38,079 bases of DNA. Source: Oxalobacteraceae bacterium. GTDB lineage: Bacteria > Pseudomonadota > Gammaproteobacteria > Burkholderiales > Burkholderiaceae_D. Under the pieces are notes generated by a model that had not been told where the DNA came from, did no database searches, and saw nothing but the letters and a program-made list of their open reading frames with translations. The position numbers and the translations under genes are program-made. The DNA is taken from the NCBI GenBank assembly GCA_027490725.1, contig JAIXXN010000069.1, positions 1 through 38,079 on the forward strand, written 5' to 3'. Within the stretch, counting starts at the first letter, position 1. The number at the start of each line of letters is the position of its first letter. Shown here in pieces: positions 32,415-38,079 of this stretch.

Positions 32415-33395
32415 ATGAAACGACACTTATTTGCTGCGGCAGCAGTGTGCCTGATAGCCGCCGCCCAGATCGCCCACGCTGCCGATGCCGTCAAGATCGG
32501 CTTCCTCGTCAAGCAGGCGGAAGAGCCATGGTTCCAGGACGAGTGGCGCTACGCCGAACAGGCGGCCAAGGACAAGGGCTTCACGCTGGTCAAAATCGGC
32601 GTACCGAACGGCGAGAAGATGATCGCTGCGATCGACAATCTGGCCGCCCAGAAGGCGCAAGGCTTTGTGATCTGCGCACCGGACGTGAAACTGGGGACGG
32701 CGGTAGAACGCGCAGCCCGTCGCAACAACATGAAAGTCATTTCCGTCGATGACCGTCTGGTTGATGGCAGCGGCAAACCGATCGCCTCGATCCCGCACAT
32801 GGGTATCTCCGGCTACGCCATCGGCAAGCAGGTTGGCGAAGGCATCGTCGCCGAAATCAAGGCACGCAAATGGAATATGGCCGATGTCGGCGCGATCCGG
32901 GTCGCCTATGATCAGCTGCCGACGGCAAAAGAACGCACCATGGGTGCTATCGACGCGCTGAAAGCGGCCGGTTTTGTTGCCGCTAACATCATCGATGCGC
33001 CGCAAGCCAAAACTGATACCGAGAGCGCCTTCAACGCGGCCAACATCGCACTGACCAAGAACGCCCGCTTCAAGTACTGGGTCGCGGTCGGCCTGAATGA
33101 TGAAGCGGTGCTGGGTGCTGTGCGTGCTGCCGAAGGGCGCGGCATCAAAGCCGACAGCATGATCGGCGTCGGCATCGGTGGCGCCAAGGCCGCCGAAAAT
33201 GAACTGAGCAAACCCGCCGCGACCGGTTTCTTTGGCTCGGTGATGATCAGCGCCAAAGAACACGGCTATCAGACTTCCGTGAATCTGTACCAGTGGATCA
33301 CCGGCAAAGGCACGCCACCGGCGGAAGTCCAGACCCGTGGCATGCTGATGACGCGTGCCAATCAGGCTGACGTACGCAAGCAGATGGGCCAGTAA
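32415..33395 (+). CDS. Periplasmic sugar-binding protein of an AraF/GbpA-type ABC importer
   Basis: A 326-residue periplasmic binding protein with signal peptide MKRHLFAAAAVCLIAAAQIA. The mature part starts DAVKIGFLVKQAEEPWFQDE and matches E. coli AraF closely, including EEPWFQxEW, GFVICxPDxKLG, KVISVDD and a late GVGIGGAKAAENELSKP. AraF-family proteins bind L-arabinose, D-galactose or D-fucose; Azospirillum GbpA has the same role. Galactose is favoured by the neighbours. ATG 32415 has a CGGAGA site and lies 26 nt after the GH35 gene. The ATP-binding gene starts 2 nt after its stop. Confidence 0.95.
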   Translation: MKRHLFAAAAVCLIAAAQIAHAADAVKIGFLVKQAEEPWFQDEWRYAEQAAKDKGFTLVKIGVPNGEKMIAAIDNLAAQKAQGFVICAPDVKLGTAVERAARRNNMKVISVDDRLVDGSGKPIASIPHMGISGYAIGKQVGEGIVAEIKARKWNMADVGAIRVAYDQLPTAKERTMGAIDALKAAGFVAANIIDAPQAKTDTESAFNAANIALTKNARFKYWVAVGLNDEAVLGAVRAAEGRGIKADSMIGVGIGGAKAAENELSKPAATGFFGSVMISAKEHGYQTSVNLYQWITGKGTPPAEVQTRGMLMTRANQADVRKQMGQ

Positions 33396-33396
33396 T

Positions 33397-34983
33397 ATGA
33401 ACGCGTATCTGCAATTTGATCAGGTCAGTAAATTCTTCCCCGGCGTGAAGGCGCTGAATGGCGTGAGCTTCGCCGCCCACGCCGGGCAGGTCCACGGCCT
33501 GCTCGGTGAAAACGGCGCCGGTAAATCGACGCTACTGAAAATCCTTGGTGGCCAGTACAAGCCCGATGGCGGGCGCCTGCTGGTAAATGGTCAGGAATGC
33601 CGCTTCACCAGCGCCAAAGACGCCATCGGCGCCGGTATCGCGGTGATTCATCAGGAGCTGCAATATGTGCCGGAACTGACCGTCGCGGAAAACGTGCTGC
33701 TGGGCCGCATGCCGACCCGTTTCGGCCTGCTCGACAAACCGCGTGCCTACCAGATGGTGGCGGAAAAGCTGGCCGAGATAGGCGTCGATCTGGCACCGGA
33801 TGCAAAACTGGCCGATCTCTCGATCGCCCAGCGCCAGATGGTCGAAATCTGCAAGGCCATCATGCAGGACGCTCAGGTGATCGCCTTCGACGAACCGACC
33901 TCCAGTCTGTCGCACCGCGAAACGGAAATCCTGTTCCGGCTGGTGCGCGAACTGCGTGCCGACGGCCGTACCCTGATCTATATTTCGCATCGCCTGGAAG
34001 AACTGTACGAGCTGTGCGACGCCTGCACCATCTTCCGCGATGGCCGCAAAATCGTTACCCATCATGTGATGGCGGACGTGCCACGCGATCGGCTGATCAG
34101 CGACATGGTCGGTCGCGAATTGTCCGACATCTACGATTACCGCGCCCGTCCGCTGGGCAAGGAACGCCTGCAGGTACAGGGCCTCTCCGGCCAGCATATC
34201 CGCACGCCGCAAAGTTTCAGTGTCCGCGCCGGTGAAGTGCTGGGCTTCTTCGGTCTGGTCGGCGCCGGCCGCAGTGAACTGGTACGCCTGCTGTATAACG
34301 CCGACGCGCGCAAATCCGGCAGCGTCCTGCTGGACGGTAGCGTGGTGCCGACCCATGGCCCTGCGGCCGCCATCAACGCCGGCATCGTACTGTGCCCGGA
34401 AGATCGCAAGGAACAGGGCATTCTGGCCACCGCCTCGGTGGCCGAGAACATCAACATCAGCGTGCGCAGGCTCGATCTGCTGGGTGGCCTATTCCTGCGT
34501 CACCAGCGCGAAGCGGCGCTGGCCGAGGAATTCATCAGCCGCTTGCGCATCAAGACACCCAACCGCCAGCAGGAAATCCGTCTGCTCTCCGGTGGCAACC
34601 AGCAGAAAGTCATTCTGGCGCGCTGGCTGGCCGAACCGGGGCTGAAAGTCCTGATCCTCGACGAACCGACCCGTGGCATCGACGTCGGCGCCAAGAACGA
34701 CATCTACCGCATCATTCACGAAGTGGCTGAACGCGGCTGCTGCGTGATCGTGATCTCCAGCGAATTGCCGGAAGTGCTGGGTATTTCCGACCGCGTGATC
34801 GTGATGCGTGAAGGCGAAATCTGCGGCGAACTGGCGCGCGCCGAAGCCAGCGAAACCGAAGTACTGCGTCTGGCGCTGCCTGACACCGCCGCTGCGCATG
34901 CGAGTACGACTGTCACCAACACACCAAGTGTCACCACTGTTACCACTGAATCACCCGCCCTTTCCACCCGGAGCATTGCATGA
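33397..34983 (+). CDS. Sugar ABC importer, duplicated ATP-binding protein (AraG/MglA type)
   Basis: A 528-residue protein with two fused ABC domains that energises sugar uptake. The first domain has Walker A GENGAGKST, signature LSIAQRQ and Walker B VIAFDEPTSS. The second has the degenerate Walker A GLVGAGRSE, signature LSGGNQQK and Walker B LILDEPTRGID. A degenerate second P-loop is normal for this family. The C-terminus carries an unusual Thr/Val/Ser-rich tail of about 30 residues not needed by the fold. The start is one base after the binding-protein stop and the end overlaps the permease gene by 4 nt. Confidence 0.96.
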   Translation: MNAYLQFDQVSKFFPGVKALNGVSFAAHAGQVHGLLGENGAGKSTLLKILGGQYKPDGGRLLVNGQECRFTSAKDAIGAGIAVIHQELQYVPELTVAENVLLGRMPTRFGLLDKPRAYQMVAEKLAEIGVDLAPDAKLADLSIAQRQMVEICKAIMQDAQVIAFDEPTSSLSHRETEILFRLVRELRADGRTLIYISHRLEELYELCDACTIFRDGRKIVTHHVMADVPRDRLISDMVGRELSDIYDYRARPLGKERLQVQGLSGQHIRTPQSFSVRAGEVLGFFGLVGAGRSELVRLLYNADARKSGSVLLDGSVVPTHGPAAAINAGIVLCPEDRKEQGILATASVAENINISVRRLDLLGGLFLRHQREAALAEEFISRLRIKTPNRQQEIRLLSGGNQQKVILARWLAEPGLKVLILDEPTRGIDVGAKNDIYRIIHEVAERGCCVIVISSELPEVLGISDRVIVMREGEICGELARAEASETEVLRLALPDTAAAHASTTVTNTPSVTTVTTESPALSTRSIA

Positions 34984-35963
34984 ACGTCTCACAACTGAAT
35001 CCTGCCGCGATTTCTGCGGCTTCCCCGCGCCAGCGCCAGTGGCTGGTGGACTACAGCATGCCACTCGCCTACGTGGCGCTGTTCGCGATCCTGTCCGCCA
35101 CGGTGGAAAACTTCTTCTCGCTGACCAATGTGGTGGGCCTGATGCTGTCGGTCGCCCAGATCGGCATGGTGGCCTGCACCATGATGCTGTGCCTCGCCTC
35201 ACGTGATTTCGATCTATCGGTTGGTTCGACCATCGCCTTCGCCGGCGTGCTGGGTGCCATGGTGCTGGAACATACCGGTAGCGTGGCACTGGCGATTGCG
35301 GCCGGTCTGGCAGCGGGTGCCATCATCGGTGCCTGTAACGGCGTACTGATCGCCTACCTGCGGGTGAACGCCCTGATCGCCACGCTGGCCACCATGCTGA
35401 TGGTGCGCGGTCTGGCCTTCATCGTTTCCAAAGGTCAGGCCGTCGGCATCAGCAACGACGCCTTCATCGACTTCGGCGACAGCCGTATCTTCGGCCTGCC
35501 GCTGCCGATTCTGGTGTGCGCGGCCTGCTTCATCGTGTTCGGCGTACTGCTGAACCAGACCATCTTCGGCCGCAACACGCTGGCCATAGGCGGCAATCCG
35601 GAAGCGGCGCGTCTGGCCGGTGTGCAGGTGGAACGGCTGCGCGTCTGGATCTTCCTGATTCAGGGCGTGGTCACCGCGCTGGCCGGTCTGATTCTGGCGT
35701 CGCGCATTACCAGCGGCCAGCCGAATGCCGCACAGGGCTTTGAACTGGACGTGATCTCGGCCTGCGTGCTGGGCGGCGTCTCGCTGCTGGGTGGCAAAGC
35801 GCGCATCTTCGGTGTGCTGATCGGCGTGCTGATTATGGGCACCGTGGAAAACGTCATGAATCTGCTCGACGTCGACGCCTTCTACCAGTATCTGATGCGC
35901 GGCGTGATCCTGCTGGCGGCCGTACTGCTGGACCAGCTGAAAGCACGCGGCGAGCGCCGCTAG
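34980..35963 (+). CDS. Sugar ABC importer, membrane permease (AraH type)
   Basis: A 327-residue integral membrane protein of the branched ABC sugar-permease family, about nine to ten membrane helices. Family-typical segments are CLASRDFDLSVGSTIAFAGV, ACNGVLIAYLRVNALIATLA, IFGRNTLAIGGNPEAARLAG (the ATPase-contacting loop) and VLGGVSLLGGKARIFGVLIG. It forms the channel for the binding protein and ATPase encoded upstream. Overlap with the ATPase gene implies translational coupling. Confidence 0.95.
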   Translation: MNVSQLNPAAISAASPRQRQWLVDYSMPLAYVALFAILSATVENFFSLTNVVGLMLSVAQIGMVACTMMLCLASRDFDLSVGSTIAFAGVLGAMVLEHTGSVALAIAAGLAAGAIIGACNGVLIAYLRVNALIATLATMLMVRGLAFIVSKGQAVGISNDAFIDFGDSRIFGLPLPILVCAACFIVFGVLLNQTIFGRNTLAIGGNPEAARLAGVQVERLRVWIFLIQGVVTALAGLILASRITSGQPNAAQGFELDVISACVLGGVSLLGGKARIFGVLIGVLIMGTVENVMNLLDVDAFYQYLMRGVILLAAVLLDQLKARGERR

Positions 35964-36010
35964 GCACGCAGCTTCACCAATATTTTCCAAGAACAGAATA
36001 AAGGACTCCC

Positions 36011-36784
36011 ATGACTGATCGCCTGCAAGGCAAAGTCGCCATCATCACCGGCTCCACCCAGGGCATCGGCGCGGCCATCGCGCGCCGTTTCGTGGCCGAG
36101 GGTGCGCTAGTGACCCTGAACAGCCACCGCGACGACGAGGCCGCAGCCGCCATCCGCGCCGAACTGGGGCCACAGCGCACCCTGTTCGTACAGGCCGACG
36201 TGGCCGACCGCGCCGCCATGGAAGCGCTGGTGGCACGCACCATCGCCCATTTCGGCCGGGTCGACATCCTGATTAACAACGCCGGCATGAATGTCTTCGA
36301 CGATCCGCTCACCCTCAGCGAAGACGACTGGAAGCGCTGCTTTGCAGTCGATCTGGAAGGCGCGTGGAACGCGGCGCGCGCCGCACTGCCCTCGATGCTG
36401 GAACAGGGCGGCGGCAGCATCGTCAACATCGCCTCGGTACACGGTCACAAAATCATCCCCGGCTGCTTCCCCTACCCAGTGGCCAAGCACGCGCTGATCG
36501 GCATGACCCGCGCACTGGGACTGGAATACGCCGCTCGCGGCATCCGCGTCAACTCGATTTCACCCGGCATGATCGTTACCGAGATGGTGGAACGCCAGCT
36601 GGCCGGCTATCCCGATCCCGCTGCGGAGCGCGCCCGTCAGGCCGCCCTGCTGCCGTGCAAACGGCTGGGTCGACCAGAGGAAGTTGCCGCAACAGCATTA
36701 TTCCTCGCCAGCGATGAGGCACCTTTCATCAACGCCACCGACATTCTGATCGACGGCGGCCGCTCGCAGATGTACCACGAGTAA
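36011..36784 (+). CDS. SDR-family sugar dehydrogenase, probably galactose 1-dehydrogenase
   Basis: A 257-residue classical short-chain dehydrogenase. The cofactor loop TGSTQGIGAA follows the first strand. DVAD, NNAG, catalytic Ser in VNIASVHG, the YPVAK pair (YxxxK) and SPGMIVTEM are all present. The C-terminal ILIDGGRSQMYHE is typical of SDR galactose/arabinose dehydrogenases. It would oxidise D-galactose to the lactone, upstream of the SMP-30 protein and DgoD. 47 nt after the permease gene, last gene of the operon, followed by a terminator. Other aldose substrates are possible. Confidence 0.85.
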   Translation: MTDRLQGKVAIITGSTQGIGAAIARRFVAEGALVTLNSHRDDEAAAAIRAELGPQRTLFVQADVADRAAMEALVARTIAHFGRVDILINNAGMNVFDDPLTLSEDDWKRCFAVDLEGAWNAARAALPSMLEQGGGSIVNIASVHGHKIIPGCFPYPVAKHALIGMTRALGLEYAARGIRVNSISPGMIVTEMVERQLAGYPDPAAERARQAALLPCKRLGRPEEVAATALFLASDEAPFINATDILIDGGRSQMYHE

Positions 36785-36806
36785 GCCCTCCCGCTCGTCC
36801 TATACG

Positions 36807-36835
36807 GGGCCGGAAGCGCTTTCCGGCCCGGTTTT
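36807..36835 (+). terminator. Rho-independent terminator of the sugar operon
   Basis: GGGCCGGAA (36807-36815) pairs with TTCCGGCCC (36821-36829) around a 5-nt loop, followed by GGTTTTAT. It lies 22 nt after the SDR stop codon. Confidence 0.85.
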
Positions 36836-36874
36836 ATATCCCACAAGCAAAAATCCCCGCCGAAAACAGCCTTT

Positions 36875-36890
36875 TTTGCGCATGCGCAAA
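36875..36890. repeat. Perfect 16-bp palindrome upstream of the groESL promoter
   Basis: TTTGCGCATGCGCAAA is a perfect palindrome. It ends 8 bp before the -35 region, and TTTTGCGC is repeated directly after it. This is a plausible protein-binding site, but no factor is assigned. Confidence 0.6.
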
Positions 36891-36898
36891 TTTTGCGC

Positions 36899-36928
36899 CT
36901 TGAAATGCACAAGGGTCGTCCCTATAAT
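36899..36928 (+). promoter_or_regulatory. groESL promoter (sigma-70 with sigma-32 resemblance)
   Basis: TTGAAA (36900-36905), a 17-bp spacer and TATAAT (36923-36928) form a near-perfect sigma-70 promoter. The -35 extended as CTTGAAA and the CCCTATAA at the -10 also resemble the heat-shock sigma-32 pattern, so both may use it. Confidence 0.85.
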
Positions 36929-36954
36929 TAGCACTCGTTCCAAGGGAGTGCTAA
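36928..36954. promoter_or_regulatory. CIRCE operator (HrcA binding site)
   Basis: TTAGCACTC, nine bases, GAGTGCTAA: an exact match to the CIRCE inverted repeat bound by the heat-shock repressor HrcA. It starts at the last base of the -10 box and covers the expected transcription start, so HrcA would block initiation until heat or misfolding stress titrates it. Confidence 0.97.
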
Positions 36955-37038
36955 CAGCACTCTCGGCCAAACTTTCCGCTGCAGCAATATTATTGATGTG
37001 GCAACAAACTGTACCATTGTTAATTTAAGGAGTTTTGT

Positions 37039-37329
37039 ATGAACCTTCGCCCTTTGAACGATCGCGTAATCGTCAAACGCCTCGACCAGGAAACCAAAAC
37101 TGCGTCCGGCCTGATCATCCCTGATGCGGCTGCTGAAAAACCGGATCAAGGCGAAGTACTCGCCGTCGGCAATGGCAAGATTCTGGAAGATGGCAAAGTC
37201 CGTCCGCTGGATGTCAAAGTAGGCGACCGCGTTCTGTTCGGCAAATACGCCGGCCAAACCGTCAAAGTTGACGGTCAGGAACTGATGGTGATGCGCGAAG
37301 AAGACATCATGGCCATCGTCGTCAAGTAA
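37039..37329 (+). CDS. groES: Co-chaperonin GroES
   Basis: A 96-residue, heptamer-forming lid of the GroEL folding chamber. It starts MNLRPLNDRVIVKRLDQETK after a strong AAGGAG site. The mobile loop that docks on GroEL is ETKTASGLIIPDAAAEKPDQ. GEVLAVGNGK, VGDRVLFGKYAG and a final MREEDIMAIVVK are standard. The gene has an 84-nt leader after the CIRCE operator and precedes groEL by 46 nt. Confidence 0.98.
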   Translation: MNLRPLNDRVIVKRLDQETKTASGLIIPDAAAEKPDQGEVLAVGNGKILEDGKVRPLDVKVGDRVLFGKYAGQTVKVDGQELMVMREEDIMAIVVK

Positions 37330-37375
37330 TTGACCGTCGATCGTCCCCGTACTTACCTAATCTCGGAGAAACAAC

Positions 37376-38079
37376 ATGGCAGCTAAAGAAGTAATTTTCG
37401 GCGACGCAGCGCGCGCCAAAATGGTTGAAGGCGTCAACATCCTCGCCAACGCAGTAAAAGTCACCCTGGGCCCTAAAGGCCGTAACGTTGTGCTGGAGCG
37501 CTCCTTCGGCGCCCCAACCGTCACCAAGGACGGCGTATCGGTTGCTAAAGAAGTCGAACTGAAAGACAAGCTGCAGAACATGGGCGCGCAGATGGTCAAA
37601 GAAGTGGCCTCGCGCACCAGCGACAACGCTGGCGACGGCACCACCACCGCAACCGTTCTGGCACAAGCCATCGTTCGCGAAGGCATGAAGTTCGTTGCCG
37701 CCGGCATGAACCCGATGGACCTGAAGCGCGGTATCGACAAAGCGGTTGCAGCAACCGTGGAACAGATCGCTGTGATCGCCCGTCCATGCACCACCACCAA
37801 AGAAATCGCCCAGGTTGGCGCGATCTCGGCGAACTCGGACTACTCGATCGGCGAGCGTATCGCTGAAGCGATGGAAAAAGTCGGCAAAGAAGGCGTCATC
37901 ACCGTGGAAGACGGCAAGTCGCTGAACGACGAGCTGGACATCGTTGAAGGTATGCAGTTCGACCGCGGCTACCTGTCGCCATACTTCATCAACAATCAAG
38001 AGAAACAAGTGGCGATTCTGGACAATCCATTCGTCCTGCTGTGCGACAAGAAAATCTCCAACATCCGTGATCTGCTGCC
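37376..38079 (+). CDS. groEL: Chaperonin GroEL, N-terminal part (runs off the right edge)
   Basis: The first 234 codons of the 60-kDa chaperonin that folds proteins in an ATP-driven double ring. It starts MAAKEVIFGDAARAKMVEG. The ATP-binding parts are VTLGPKGRNV, VTKDGVSVAKE and the hallmark DNAGDGTTTATVLA. The apical domain begins with FDRGYLSPYF, and the frame is open to the window end. A clear CGGAGAA ribosome site precedes the ATG. About 57% of the protein lies outside the window. Confidence 0.98.
   Translation, partial: MAAKEVIFGDAARAKMVEGVNILANAVKVTLGPKGRNVVLERSFGAPTVTKDGVSVAKEVELKDKLQNMGAQMVKEVASRTSDNAGDGTTTATVLAQAIVREGMKFVAAGMNPMDLKRGIDKAVAATVEQIAVIARPCTTTKEIAQVGAISANSDYSIGERIAEAMEKVGKEGVITVEDGKSLNDELDIVEGMQFDRGYLSPYFINNQEKQVAILDNPFVLLCDKKISNIRDLL

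Overview
The window looks like a chromosomal segment of a betaproteobacterium, most likely Burkholderiales and probably Oxalobacteraceae. This is inferred from the IlvD, Lgt, DgoD and GroES/GroEL sequences, the zapA-6S RNA neighbourhood, and a HrcA/CIRCE-controlled groESL operon. No rRNA, tRNA, CRISPR array or intact insertion sequence was seen. The species cannot be named from the sequence alone.

Layout. (1) 1-2661 is a housekeeping block: the 5' part of ilvD (-), a divergent LysR regulator, lgt, and a 58-codon relic of a TauE/SafE permease gene. (2) 2661-3894 is a graveyard of gene fragments, including the membrane part of a dead chemoreceptor. (3) 3895-16403 is a complete chemosensory operon: cheY, a STAS protein, cheA, a chemoreceptor with two PAS domains, cheW, cheR, cheD, cheB and a 1284-residue hybrid histidine kinase. 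On the opposite strand follow a lone receiver protein and a receiver plus short chemoreceptor pair (16581-19038). (4) 19389-20764 returns to housekeeping: an EVE-domain gene, the 6S RNA, zapA and a ZapB-like gene behind a strong promoter. (5) 20855-36784 is a beta-galactoside/galactose utilisation locus: a secreted GH2 beta-galactosidase, a TonB-dependent receptor, a GbpR-like LysR regulator and an SMP-30 protein (all -), then galactonate dehydratase, a secreted GH35 beta-galactosidase, an AraFGH-type ABC importer and an SDR sugar dehydrogenase (all +). (6) 36875-38079 is the heat-shock-controlled groES-groEL operon, cut by the window edge.

How the parts work together. In the sugar locus the receptor would bring galactosyl oligosaccharides through the outer membrane. 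The two beta-galactosidases would release galactose in the periplasm and the ABC system would import it. The SDR enzyme would oxidise it to the lactone, and DgoD would dehydrate galactonate to 2-keto-3-deoxygalactonate. The KDGal kinase and aldolase are not in the window. Shared TGATAT-type motifs and a 12-bp perfect palindrome over the regulator's start codon are good operator candidates.

The chemosensory block is the most unusual part. Its CheA carries a region between the N-terminal and dimerisation domains whose two copies of a 24-residue pattern match the MshEN cyclic-di-GMP-binding motif (first copy complete, second partial). The operon has CheD but no visible CheC, CheX or CheZ phosphatase, has a STAS protein without the usual phosphorylatable Ser/Thr, and ends in a hybrid kinase with a FixL-like PAS domain. 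The block sits where a TauE-type gene has been destroyed, which suggests that it was inserted.
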